A program made the translations under genes and the position numbers. From a bacterium (GTDB lineage Bacteria; Zhuqueibacterota; QNDG01; DSAB01), in contig JAFGDT010000110.1 in assembly GCA_016931965.1 (NCBI GenBank), positions 1 to 40,376 of the forward strand: 40,376 nucleotides of DNA, written 5' to 3'. Positions 17,202 through 27,200 of the stretch are shown here, piece after piece. Under the pieces are notes generated by a model, which saw only the letters and a list, made by a program, of their open reading frames with translations, had not been told where the DNA came from and did no database searches. Position 1 is the stretch's first letter, and each line of letters begins with the position of its first letter.

Positions 17202-18371
17202 ATGAAACGACGTCAATTTTTCAAAGTGTCCGGAGTGGGATCAATCACATCGGTTCTCAGCGGACATTTTTCGATGACCTTTTTGGGATGTTCTCAATCT
17301 GAAGATGCGACATTCTATGTCGGCACGTACACGCGGGGTGAGAGCGAGGGTATTTATCGATGTACCATGAATCCGGTATCCGGAGCAATCCAATTGAAGG
17401 ACGTTACCCGTGGCGTGGACAATCCCTCATTTCTGGCTGTCGATCAGAATCAACGATACCTCTATGCCGTCAATGAGACTTCACGATTTGAGGGAAATCC
17501 GAGTGGGGCTTTGAGTGCGTTCAGGATCGATCGCCGAACAGGTTCACTCGAGCTGATCAATCAGCAACCCTCGCACGGAACGGATCCCTGTCATCTCATT
17601 GTCGATCAGAGCAACCGATTTGCGCTGGTTGCCAATTATTCAAGCGGCAGTGCATCTGTTTTCCCAATCGGACAAAACGGAGAACTGGGGGATTCAACCG
17701 ATGTGGTTCAGCATCAGGGGAAGAGCATCCATCCGAGGCGGCAGCAGGGTCCGCATGCCCATTGTATCACACTGGATGCGTCAAACCGGTTTGCTTTTGT
17801 TGCCGATCTGGGACTGGACAAAATCATGATTTATCGATTCAATGACACATCGGGCAAACTTATACCCCATGTTGAGCCATGGTGTCCAATCAAAGCAGGA
17901 GCGGGTCCCCGTCACTTTGCTTTTCACCCTGACGGAGAAACGGCTTACGTCATCAATGAGCTCGATTCAACGTTGACGGTGTTTGCCTATGATGCAACCA
18001 ATGGCATGTTAAAGGAGATGCAGACGCTTTCAACGCTTCCCGAAGGGTTTACCGGTGAGAATAGCTGTGCAGAGGTGCAGGTTGCTCCCTCGGGACGATT
18101 TGTCTATGGTTCCAATCGCGGTCACGACAGCATCGTCGTTTTTGCAGTTGATCCGAATACGGGATATCTGTCATTTGTACAACATCAATCCACATTGGGG
18201 AGAACGCCACGTCATTTCACAATCGATCCGACGGGACGGTTTCTTCTGGCTGCGAATCAGGATTCGGATACGATTGTTGTTTTCGGAGTCGATTCGGAAT
18301 CAGGCATACTCACTCCAACCGGTTTTCAGATTGAAGTACCGGTTCCGGTTTGTCTGCAATTCGTTACATAA
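17202..18371 (+). CDS. Exported 6-phosphogluconolactonase-type beta-propeller
   Basis: 389 residues. The N terminus is a Tat-like leader (KRRQFFKVSG) with LGC at residue 30, so it may be a lipoprotein. The mature part is the seven-bladed lactonase propeller (Pgl/YkgB/YbhE type): ATFYVGTYTRGESEGIY opens blade one, repeated blade motifs include NPSFLAVDQNQRYLYAVNE, HLIVDQSNRFALVANY, GPHAHCITLDASNRF, GPRHFAFHPDG and TPRHFTIDPTGRFLLAANQD, and the ring closes at PVPVCLQFV. Family members open sugar lactones. Since it is exported it probably acts on an unphosphorylated aldonolactone, giving an aldonate that the exported dehydratase could use. The gap to the SBF transporter gene is 44 bases. Confidence 0.87.
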   Translation: MKRRQFFKVSGVGSITSVLSGHFSMTFLGCSQSEDATFYVGTYTRGESEGIYRCTMNPVSGAIQLKDVTRGVDNPSFLAVDQNQRYLYAVNETSRFEGNPSGALSAFRIDRRTGSLELINQQPSHGTDPCHLIVDQSNRFALVANYSSGSASVFPIGQNGELGDSTDVVQHQGKSIHPRRQQGPHAHCITLDASNRFAFVADLGLDKIMIYRFNDTSGKLIPHVEPWCPIKAGAGPRHFAFHPDGETAYVINELDSTLTVFAYDATNGMLKEMQTLSTLPEGFTGENSCAEVQVAPSGRFVYGSNRGHDSIVVFAVDPNTGYLSFVQHQSTLGRTPRHFTIDPTGRFLLAANQDSDTIVVFGVDSESGILTPTGFQIEVPVPVCLQFVT

Positions 18372-18459
18372 AAAATCAGTTGTACAGTTTGTGTTTTGCA
18401 TTATCAAAAAATGGAGAATACCGATCATTAATTTGTTGAAATAAAGGAGGAATGGCATT

Positions 18460-19524
18460 ATGGAACAATCTCAGCAGAATCATTTGTCCCGGAGAGGGTT
18501 TCTTAAATTGACCGGCTGGGGTGTTGTCGGTGGTACAGTGGCCATGCATCTCCCTAAAATGGTTTTAGCCAGACAGCCCCTGCTGGCCAACCAGAGTCGG
18601 GCGGCATTGACGTGTGGGGATTCACGTGCCGATAATGTCTATCAAGCCCTTAAGCTGATTGAGGAGGATATCATAAAAGGTTTGGCCGGCAAAAAGCAGG
18701 TTGTGATCAAACCCAACATCGTGGAGGTTAACCAGCAGTTAACGGCGACGCATGCGGATTGCCTCGAGGGCATCTTAGAATTTCTTAAACCCCTTGTCAA
18801 GGAAGAGATCATTGTGGCCGAATCCCCAGCAGGTGTATCGGCTGCCACTGGGTATGATACATTTGGTTATTATCGTCTGCAACAAAATTATAACGTCAGA
18901 TTCATCGAACTGGACGAGCAGCCGAATGAAATAATCCATGTTCTTGATGAACATTATATGCCCCAGCCTGTCCGGTTTTCAAGGCTGTTGATGGATCCGG
19001 ATGTCTATGTGATCTCATCGGCAATGTTGAAAACGCACGATCGGGCAATTGTCACCCTGTCTCTCAAGAATATTGTTTTTGGGGCGGCAGCAAAGGATGT
19101 CGGTTATAACCGGAGAACGGCCAGGGAAACCGGTCAGAGAAATGACAAACCTATCGTGCACGGCGGACGAAATAACGAAGGAATTCATTATAACCTTTTT
19201 ACGGTTGGAAAGCGGCTTCATCCTCATCTGGCTGTGATTGATGGTTTTCAGGGGATGGAAGGAAATGGGCCCAGCCAGGGAACGCCGGTTGATCATAAAG
19301 TGGTTATTGCCAGCACAGACTGGGTTGCTGCTGATCGGATTGGTGCGGAACTCATGGGATTTGATTACCAGAAGATAGGCTATATCAAATTTGCTGTAGA
19401 TGCCCATGTTGGTCAGGGGAATTTAAGTCAGATCGAAGTTCTGGGTGAGCAAATTGAAAACCATATCCGACAATATAAACCGCACGACAGGATCGACAGC
19501 CAGTATCTTTGGATGGAGCGGTAA
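18460..19524 (+). CDS. Tat-exported DUF362 domain protein
   Basis: 354 residues. A Tat motif (SRRGFLKLTGWG) and hydrophobic stretch end near LARQ (residue 39). The body matches DUF362: VVIKPNIVEVNQQLTATHAD, IIVAESPAG, VYVISSAMLKTHDRAIVTLS with LKNIVFG, HLAVIDGFQGMEGNGPSQGTP, and VVIASTDWVAADRIGAELMGFD. DUF362 proteins often carry a ferredoxin-like Cys cluster, but none is present here; only Cys65 and Cys84-region residues occur, so an iron-sulfur role is unlikely. The function of the family is not established. AAGGAGG lies 9 bases upstream of the ATG. It is followed by a DUF169 gene, forming a DUF362/DUF169 pair inside the sugar-acid operon. Confidence 0.87.
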   Translation: MEQSQQNHLSRRGFLKLTGWGVVGGTVAMHLPKMVLARQPLLANQSRAALTCGDSRADNVYQALKLIEEDIIKGLAGKKQVVIKPNIVEVNQQLTATHADCLEGILEFLKPLVKEEIIVAESPAGVSAATGYDTFGYYRLQQNYNVRFIELDEQPNEIIHVLDEHYMPQPVRFSRLLMDPDVYVISSAMLKTHDRAIVTLSLKNIVFGAAAKDVGYNRRTARETGQRNDKPIVHGGRNNEGIHYNLFTVGKRLHPHLAVIDGFQGMEGNGPSQGTPVDHKVVIASTDWVAADRIGAELMGFDYQKIGYIKFAVDAHVGQGNLSQIEVLGEQIENHIRQYKPHDRIDSQYLWMER

Positions 19525-19625
19525 GAGAAAGCTATATAAAAATTTAAAGTGAATATCAAATAAGTTTTTTTGGGTCTAGCAGTGGTTCATGCCCCTGCAG
19601 ATGTTAACAATCTTCAGTAACAACA

Positions 19626-20417
19626 GTGAATGGTTTTATGGAGAAGAATCAAGAAGAACTATTTATAGAACGGTGGAGAACCTATTTTTCAAAAGAGGAA
19701 CTCCCCATTGTTTTTTTCTATGCAGACCAAGTCAGTGCGAGAGATGTAAAAGATTCAAAAAATGAGCATCGGTGTCTGATCTGCAATTTAAATCGGGTCA
19801 GAGCCGGCTATCCTTTTGTTTATCACTCTGAAAGCCCGGGATGTCCCGGAGGTAAACGCTACACCGGTTTTTCACAGGATCTGCGCCCTGATTTTGAATA
19901 TTTCCTGTCGTGCGGTATTCCCGGAGAGATGGGGGGAGAACGTTATAAGCAATCGCCTGAATTGGTTCGTGAATTGTTGAAGCGCTGTCCTCCTATTCAA
20001 GCACCGGGAAAGTTCCTTGTTTTCAAAAGATGGGATCAACTGTCGGTGAATGAGAGTCCCATCGCCGTTCTGTTTTTTGCTTCTGCCGATGTTCTGTCGG
20101 GATTATTTACATTAGCCAATTATGATATCGCCGACAGGCACGGTGTCATCGCACCGATGGGATCGGGCTGTTCATCCATCGTCTATCATCCTCTTGAAGA
20201 ATCACAATCAGACCATCCAAGATGCGTTCTGGGATTGTTTGATGTGTCTGCGCGTCCCTGTGTTGAAAAGGACAAACTCACATTTGCCGTGCCGATGAAT
20301 CGCTTCGTAGACATGGTCAACAATATGGATGAAAGCTTCCTCATTACGGAATCGTGGCGTGCGGTTAAAAAAAGAATGGATACTATCAAGTTGAACAGAT
20401 CCAAAATCCCTCAATGA
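19626..20417 (+). CDS. DUF169 family protein
   Basis: 263 residues, cytoplasmic by lack of a signal. It matches DUF169, a poorly understood family of bacteria and archaea. Conserved-looking parts are PIVFFYADQ near the N terminus, the Cys-rich GCPGGKRYTGF, the FLSCGIPGEMGGERYK segment, PIAVLFFASADVLSGL, the Gly/Cys motif APMGSGCSSIVYHPL and FAVPMNRFVDMV at the end. Several Cys residues (CLICN, CPGG, SCG, SGCSS) could bind a metal or cluster. The start is uncertain: GTG at 19626 or ATG at 19638, neither with a clear Shine-Dalgarno sequence. The upstream gap of about 100 bases holds nothing recognisable. Its role with DUF362 and the GntP permease is unknown. Confidence 0.82.
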   Translation: MNGFMEKNQEELFIERWRTYFSKEELPIVFFYADQVSARDVKDSKNEHRCLICNLNRVRAGYPFVYHSESPGCPGGKRYTGFSQDLRPDFEYFLSCGIPGEMGGERYKQSPELVRELLKRCPPIQAPGKFLVFKRWDQLSVNESPIAVLFFASADVLSGLFTLANYDIADRHGVIAPMGSGCSSIVYHPLEESQSDHPRCVLGLFDVSARPCVEKDKLTFAVPMNRFVDMVNNMDESFLITESWRAVKKRMDTIKLNRSKIPQ

Positions 20418-20534
20418 AAAATTTTCAAAAGGCACAAAACGTAACATCGGTCAGGGTATTGATTTCAAATATTCTGCAAATAACTGAAATGGTTATGACC
20501 CAAGAAATCGTATTTTTTACTGAGGAATGACGAT

Positions 20535-21851
20535 ATGCTTACACTGGTGTTTCTCCTTGTCATAATGGTCTTGATCGTCATTGCCACGACAAAGTGGCAG
20601 GTGCATCCATTTCTGACCCTTTTAATTGCGGCTGTTATGATGGGATTTTTAGGTGGACTTGACAGCAATCTGGTTCTTTCCAGCCTGCTCGATGGATTTG
20701 GTGAAACATTAAAGAGCATCGGCATCGTCATCGCCTGCGGCACAGTCATCGGCACCTTTCTTGAACAAAGCGGCGCCGCTCAATCCATTGCTTCCCATTT
20801 ATTGAAAGTTGTCGGCGAGAAAAAAGCGCCGCTGGCCATGAATATTACCGGATTGATCGTTTCGATCCCTGTTTTTTGTGATTCCGGTTTTGTCATTCTA
20901 TCCTCACTCAACAAGGCTATAAGCGAAAAGAAAGCCATCTCAATTGCCGTGCTTGCTGTCTCACTGGCGACGGGGCTTTATGCGACCCATGTCTTTGTGC
21001 CTCCCACACCGGGACCACTTGCCGCCGCCGCTACCTTAGGGGCTGACATTGGACTGGTCCTTTTGTTGGGCCTTGTTGTTTCGATTCCGACAGCTTTTGT
21101 CGGTTTGCTGTGGGCACGGTTGTTCTGTAAACGATTTCATATTATCCCCAAAGAAATTACAGAATCCAAAGAGAATGAAGAGCCGAATCTCTGGCATTCT
21201 CTTTCCCCCATATTCATCCCCATTATTTTGATAGCCTTGAGATCCCTAGCCAATTATCCATCAAGTCCATTGGGGGATGGATTGATTAAAAGCCTATTCG
21301 ATTTTATCGGTCATCCTGTGGTTGCTTTGCTTATGGGTGTTTTCATTGCTTTTGGGTTAAAAATCGAGTCTTCGGAGGATTCCCGTTTCGAATTGGTCGC
21401 ACGCGGTCTAAAAAATGCAGGAGCCATTATATTGATCACAGGAGCCGGCGGTGCATTCGGCAATATACTCAGAGCCACGGAAATCGGCGATACAATCGGT
21501 CGAATCATGACAACATGGAACATCGGATTGTTCCTGCCTTTTCTGATTGCAGCCCTGTTGAAATCCGCACAGGGATCATCCACGGTAGCCATCATCACCA
21601 CATCGGCGATTGTCTCTCCGTTACTGATACCCATGGGTTTGTCCACGCCTGTTGCGAAAGCCCTTGTCGTCCTTTCGATTGGAGCGGGTTCGATGACGAT
21701 TTCACACATCAATGACAGTTATTTTTGGATTGTCTCTCAATTTTCGGATATGAATACAAAAACGGCTCTTTCCTGTTACAGTCTGGCTACCCTGTTTCAG
21801 GGATTGACAGGGATACTGATTGTCGCCCTGCTGGCACAGCTGTTCATCTAA
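20535..21851 (+). CDS. GntP-family gluconate/sugar-acid permease
   Basis: 438 residues, inner membrane, about twelve helices. It matches GntP proton-linked permeases for gluconate and related acids. Visible family parts are KWQVHPFLTLLIAAVMMG, the GTVIGTFLEQSGAAQSIA helix, SIPVFCDSGFVILSSL, THVFVPPTPGPLAAAATLGAD, ITGAGGAFGNILRATEIGD, KSAQGSSTVAIITTSAIVSP, and the late helix LSIGAGSMTISHINDSYFW. The pattern is close to gluconate transporters. With a mannonate dehydratase, KDG kinase and KDPG aldolase in the same operon, gluconate, mannonate or KDG uptake is likely. GAGGAATGACGAT precedes the ATG. It is the last gene of the plus-strand operon; no clear terminator follows. Confidence 0.9.
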   Translation: MLTLVFLLVIMVLIVIATTKWQVHPFLTLLIAAVMMGFLGGLDSNLVLSSLLDGFGETLKSIGIVIACGTVIGTFLEQSGAAQSIASHLLKVVGEKKAPLAMNITGLIVSIPVFCDSGFVILSSLNKAISEKKAISIAVLAVSLATGLYATHVFVPPTPGPLAAAATLGADIGLVLLLGLVVSIPTAFVGLLWARLFCKRFHIIPKEITESKENEEPNLWHSLSPIFIPIILIALRSLANYPSSPLGDGLIKSLFDFIGHPVVALLMGVFIAFGLKIESSEDSRFELVARGLKNAGAIILITGAGGAFGNILRATEIGDTIGRIMTTWNIGLFLPFLIAALLKSAQGSSTVAIITTSAIVSPLLIPMGLSTPVAKALVVLSIGAGSMTISHINDSYFWIVSQFSDMNTKTALSCYSLATLFQGLTGILIVALLAQLFI

Positions 21852-21942
21852 TTTTATCCACCATTTGATCAAGTCGGAATAATCCTCTTATTGCTTTTCT
21901 TGATGCACATTTGAATTTATTAATCCCTCGATCATTTCTCTT

Positions 21943-22077
21943 GGGGATATCCAAAAAGGTATAATATTCAATTGTATCATTGAGAGCATCGGTAAAGCAA
22001 TCTCAATAAAATATAGGGGATCGCTTCGTCAATTCGTGCTTCGAAATGACATTCTTAAATTGCTTTTTGGATATCCC
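21943..22077. repeat. MITE-like element with 14-bp terminal inverted repeats
   Basis: gggatatccaaaaa (21944-21957) and tttttggatatccc (22064-22077) are perfect inverted repeats enclosing about 106 bases. Inside lies an imperfect hairpin (agcaatctc / ggggatcgct) and an aaatgaca tail like those of other repeats here. No coding capacity. No clear target duplication was seen. Confidence 0.5.
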
Positions 22078-22288
22078 TTAAAAATCCCATTTTTTCGAGT
22101 CAAGAGTTTCATAAGAAGGTAAATGGATTATTATCATCTTAGAAAAATTGGATTATTTCTGAATATAAAGTGGAAAAATAAAAAATATCATTGCTGTCCA
22201 AAATAGGAAAGGGATATATTGAGAACAAATGAGTTACACTTGTTTTTCTTCAAATTTAAATATCAGGTCACCAAAGCACCACCCCTGG

Positions 22289-22358
22289 ATTCCCGATTAA
22301 AAATTTCGGGAATGACATCCCTCCCCCCTGTCATTCCGGTAATGTTTTGAGCCGGAAT
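22289..22358. repeat. Pair of REP-like hairpins in opposite orientation
   Basis: attcccga/tcgggaat (22289-22296/22306-22313) followed by attccgg/ccggaat (22333-22339/22352-22358). The first carries an aatgaca tail on its right, the second a tcatt lead on its left, so they are inverted copies of one repeat type also present at 1-117, 33830-33900 and 34940-35010. Confidence 0.55.
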
Positions 22359-22627
22359 CCCCTTGTAACCTGGAACCCGAATAAAAGCTGAAATAAATAA
22401 TCAATCAAACTATGTCCTATTTTGGACAAGAGTGAAAAGATATATTAAAATATATAGAAAACATTAACAAAAATTAATGAAACAACTATTGATTATTGGC
22501 CGTATATGTTATAAATTTAAAACCATGAAATTCAATTATTTTGGAAATATTGTAAAACATAGATGTTTTTATTTATAGGTGATATCTTTATAAAAACCTG
22601 TACAATAAAGAAAAAGAGAGGTTCCTT

Positions 22628-24145
22628 ATGAAATGCCAGAAACATTGTTCTCGTTGGATATCCATGATCGCCTTTTCTGTTTTGATTTTGTCATCATTGC
22701 CGTTGTATGCACAGCGAACGATCGATTTGACACTCGAATCCGCTGTGGAAATCATGATGAACAACAGTTATCAAATTAAACAGCTTGAAATGGGCATTGA
22801 GCGAACACGGTTACTGTTGAAAGCTGAACGCGCGGGACTCAAATCGAAAGTCTATATGAATCTTCAATCGCCGGATTTGAATAATACCTCGGATTATAAA
22901 TGGAACTCCAATTTACAGCGCAATGAGATTGTTCGTGAAAATTCCACACGCTGGCAAATGGATTTGGCCATCAGGCAGCCTGTCATTCTGTTCGGATATC
23001 CCACCAATGGAAATATTGCAATTAATTATCGCGTTTACCGGTACAACCAGCGGGAGAATGGAGATAATTTTATCAATTACTATAACAGGCTCTACCTGAG
23101 TTTTGAACAGCCGCTCTTTCAACCCAATAGACTCAAGAACGATCTCGAAGAGGCCGAATTGGATTTGGAGGAGGACGAGTTGCGTTATCTGAGCAATCAG
23201 GTGAGAACATTGCAAAGTATTGCCGGGGCTTATTATAATCTGTTTGAAATCGCTTATCAAGATATCATTAATAATCATTATGTCAATAATCTTAATGAAA
23301 TCAAAGATGTCGCTTTAGATTTGATTGAGCGTGATTCGACAAGGGTCTTTGATCAAAAGCAGATAGAACTGGTGATCTCAAATGCACAGAATGAGCTGAT
23401 GAAAAATCAAACCGATATCCGTCTCGAGAAAGCAAGGATGATTCAGCGTCTGAGTCTAAATCAGGATGATATCGTCGAAATCGATCCGGAGATCTCCGTC
23501 ACACCCATCGTCATCGATGAGGAGCAGGCCATCAATTATGGTATGTCGCTCCGTCCAAGTATGCGGCTTTTGGCCATACGAAAGAGAATGGAAGAAATCA
23601 GTTTTGAATATACAAAAGCCAATGATGCCATTCGATTCGATCTTGAGATGACATACGGTCTTGAAAAAGACGATGAACGGTATCGGCAGCTTTTTAATGA
23701 TTTTGATAACAGCAACTCCATCACATTGAATGCTTATATTCCCATATGGGACTGGGGAAGAAGAAAAGCCAGAATCCAGGCGGGGGAAATCGAATTGCAA
23801 CAGATCGATTTGGATATCGAGGAAACGGAGAGGGAAATTCGGACGACCGTTGTCAATGTCATCAAGAATGTGAATGAATATCAGGTCCGCATTCTCAACT
23901 TGGAGAACAGTGTTGCTGCAGCAGAGGAGATCACAGACCACTCACTTGAACAGTACCAAAATAATCAAATCTCACTTCAAGATATTCTTCAGATTGTCTC
24001 CAGGCAAAAGGAAACGGAGGAAAACTTTCTCGAAGCTTATTTGGATTATCGCGAATCTTTTCTCGATCTTCTTGAAAGCACCTATTATAATTATGAGACC
24101 AATATGTCTCTCATCGATGAGCTGCACATGAGGGAAGGATTGTAA
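22628..24145 (+). CDS. TolC-family outer-membrane channel protein
   Basis: 505 residues. A signal peptide ends near LPLYAQ (residue 29). The mature protein shows the two-fold TolC layout of long helices: TIDLTLESAVEIMMNNSYQI at the start, long Glu/Asp/Arg-rich coiled-coil segments (for example LEEAELDLEEDELRYLSNQ and QKQIELVISNAQNELMKNQT), and a second half with YGMSLRPSMRLLAIRKRM and AYIPIWDWGRRKARIQAGE. It would form a trimeric export duct in the outer membrane. No membrane-fusion or pump gene lies beside it, which is unusual for a dedicated efflux operon, so its partner must be elsewhere. GAGAGG lies before the ATG. It ends tail-to-tail with the cytochrome operon. Confidence 0.88.
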   Translation: MKCQKHCSRWISMIAFSVLILSSLPLYAQRTIDLTLESAVEIMMNNSYQIKQLEMGIERTRLLLKAERAGLKSKVYMNLQSPDLNNTSDYKWNSNLQRNEIVRENSTRWQMDLAIRQPVILFGYPTNGNIAINYRVYRYNQRENGDNFINYYNRLYLSFEQPLFQPNRLKNDLEEAELDLEEDELRYLSNQVRTLQSIAGAYYNLFEIAYQDIINNHYVNNLNEIKDVALDLIERDSTRVFDQKQIELVISNAQNELMKNQTDIRLEKARMIQRLSLNQDDIVEIDPEISVTPIVIDEEQAINYGMSLRPSMRLLAIRKRMEEISFEYTKANDAIRFDLEMTYGLEKDDERYRQLFNDFDNSNSITLNAYIPIWDWGRRKARIQAGEIELQQIDLDIEETEREIRTTVVNVIKNVNEYQVRILNLENSVAAAEEITDHSLEQYQNNQISLQDILQIVSRQKETEENFLEAYLDYRESFLDLLESTYYNYETNMSLIDELHMREGL

Positions 24146-24187
24146 TTCTTGGTGTTGTTTGAATATCCATCAATAATATTCATTTAA

Positions 24188-24210
24188 AAGGTGGGCCGTT
24201 GGCCCACCTT
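24188..24210. terminator. Bidirectional hairpin between convergent genes
   Basis: aaggtgggcc-gtt-ggcccacctt is a perfect 10-bp stem with a 3-base loop. It lies between the TolC stop (24145) and the CcsBA stop (24218, minus strand), so it can end both transcripts. T-tracts are short on each side, so efficiency is uncertain. Confidence 0.75.
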
Positions 24211-24217
24211 CTTCAAT

Positions 24218-27200
24218 TTATGACGGCTTTTGTATCCGATTACACTTCCGATAGGCCAATCCAATAATCACAGTAATTACGATTAGAATAATATAAAGCA
24301 TGAACGGTATCGGCACTGTATCCCCCTGTGCATAGGAGTGCAGGCCTGAGAGATAATAATTGACACCCCAAAAAGTCATGGCCACAGATCCGAAAGCCAG
24401 CAGGGCGGCGACATTGTAGAGAAACAAATTGAAGATTTTTGGAATCAGCCTAAGATGCAGAACAACCGTATAGGTAATGATGATAATCAACGCCCAGGTT
24501 TCCTTCGGATCCCAACCCCAGTATCTTCCCCAGCTTTCGTTGGCCCAGATCGCACCGAGAAATGTGCCGATCGTGACCAGCACAAGCCCCACAGTCAATG
24601 TTCTTTCGTTTAGCTGGGTAAAAAGATGGATCGAAAGATCGATCTGCCGACCGTTTTTTTCAGTCCTTAAAATAATCAGCAACAATGTAAATACAGCCAA
24701 CAGGGCTCCAAGACCGAGAAATCCGTAACTGGCTGTTACCACAGAGACATGCAGCATCAGCCAGTAGGATTTCAGAATGGGAACCAGGTTCGTGATCTGG
24801 GGATCCATCCAGCTGAGATGGGCGACGAAGAGCAGGACACCAGCCAAAATGGAGCTGGTTGCCAGAGGGATGGCTTCTTTTTTTGAAAAAAGGAGTCCGG
24901 CCAAAACCGTGGCCCAGGAGGCAAAAACAATGGCTTCGTATCCATTACTCAAAGGGGCATGACCCGACACAAACCACCGCAGACCCAATCCACTGGTGTG
25001 TATCAAAAATCCCAATATCAACAGAGTAAAAAATCCTCTTCTCAGCCAGATATCAAAGGGAATCGGTTTAATTAGCTGTACAAAGGCCAGAATTAGCAAA
25101 ATCCCTCCCATCACCAGATAGGGCAGCATCAACCGTTCGAAAATGTTCAGTTGATTAAAGAGAATCTCTGCTTTGATTTTTGTCGGTGTCGGATAGATCG
25201 CCGCTCCGTGTGTTATTTGATAGGTTTTGATATCGGATAGCACTTCATCAGCTTCTACCCAGTTTTCTTGACGGACAGCAATGAGATAGGATTCAATCAT
25301 ATCGTAAATTATCTCAGCTTCCGTTTCGGGAAATGTTGTTATTGCATTTTGAGCATAGGTCCAGGTTTGTTCAGGATCATCCGGTGCAGGAAAGAACCGG
25401 TAAAGCAATCCACGGTTGAGCATATAACAGATCTGAACCTGTTCTCCCAGTTTGATCAGTTCCTTATCCATGTTGTTACGTTCGACCAGTCGTTTCTGAT
25501 TGGCTGCTTCAATGGGATCGGCCAGTATAAACCGGCCGCTTTCCGGATCAAAGAAATCGAGCAGCGAGAGGTTTTTCTGTTCAGGATCGGTTCCCAGTAA
25601 AGCATGAATCTCTTTATGTCCAACCGGAATGATCGGCACGCGCTGCCAGGTTCGCTCATTGGCCATCATCCCCAATATAACCTGATTGGCGTTCAAACCC
25701 AATAAATGGTCGGCACGTACCAGTTTATGCATGATTTCGCGTGAGAATGTATCGACTGGTTTAATACGTCCTTGAACATCCTGAATCATCAGCTCGCCGA
25801 AATGCTTTGCATGGGTTTTATTGATATATCCGATTTCTGCAATGATTCTGTCCCTGTCCGATTGAGCCTGAAGAGGAATTGTAGAAGTGAGAATTGAAAT
25901 GCCCGTTATCAAGAGAATCGGAAGGGACTGCTTTTGAACCTGCAATTGTTTAACTGTCTTTCCCAGTTTCCTGAAACGGCTCTGCGGATTGAAGAGGTTG
26001 GCCAAAAGGGCAAAAAAGAGCAGGAAATATCCAAAATAGGTCACCGGTGTTCCGGGATCGCGATTCACCGAGAGAATGGTACCCCTTTCATCTTCATCGT
26101 AGGAGGCCTGGTAAAAACGATACCCGCGATAGTTCAAAATGTGATTCATATAAATGGCATACGGTCTCTCAACTCCCCTCTCCTCATCGACCATGAAAAC
26201 CCTGCTGGTAAAAGATGAGGGTTGATCGGATCCGGGATACCGGGTGATTTCAAAGTCGTTCAATTGAAGTGAGAATGGAAGCGGAATCGATCGGTAACCG
26301 TATTCCATTTCCAATAGCGATTCGTTTAATTCCAGCAGCTCTGTTTCCATCTCGTAACCGCGATTCTCAAAGAGAGCAATTTCGTGCACCTGATTTTTGA
26401 ATTCGACTTCAATAATCAAACTGCTGATAAACTGATTTGACGTATTATCCAAAATGGTACTGGAGACGGGGACAGCCTGAATCCGGCCCTTTGATAAAAA
26501 GTCTTTCAGTGCGAAGCGGAGATTACCGATTTTATAAATTGTGTATTGATCCAATGGATGTTCAACGCCTGCCTGCAGGGATTGGGGAACAGGGTCTTTC
26601 ATAGAGGTGATTTCGATCGGTTGATTGGCAGACAAAACCAGTTCTTCATCCTTTAAAGTTATCAGAACGCCGGGCAGTGAATCTCCGGGATGGTGGTTCA
26701 GTGCGAACAGGATATCATTGAAGCGGCTGATTTTCGATTCCTTGACAATGAGGTTCTCTGCATATTCTCCGCCCGATACAGATAACAGCACGACGGTTTG
26801 ACCCAGAGAATCGTCGATTAGAGACACGTCAGCATAGGGGATAAAGTTTTTATATCGGACAGCTACTTTTTCCCCGTTCAAATCAAATGTCTTATGAAAA
26901 TCCTCGACTTCTTTTTCGGATATGAGAAGCGGTTTTTCCCAATTCTGCTGATCATCTTGGCTTTCGAGCGTGACTTGAAAAACAGCATCCGAAGTGGTCA
27001 TCCTATCGGCAACTCCTCCTTCCCGGATGTGCATAAAACCTTCAACACCAAAGTAACGTGTGATGCCGCCGCCCATAAACAGAATAATCCATGCACTATG
27101 GAAGATCAGAGAAAGCCTTTTTCCCTTTTTCCATAAACGGTGCTGGATGATTTGTGAAATGAGATTGATGACCAGCAACAGAAGAAGAACTTCCAGCCAT

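Larger units (their letters stand above)
21852..22627. other. Long intergenic region with several stem-loop repeats
   Basis: These 776 bases have no credible ORF and lie between gntP and the TolC-like gene. They contain the inverted-repeat element at 21943-22077 and the REP-like pair at 22289-22358. The rest is AT-rich. The last 190 bases must include the TolC promoter; TTGATT (22489) with TATAAA (22510) is a weak candidate because of a 15-base spacer. Confidence 0.6.
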
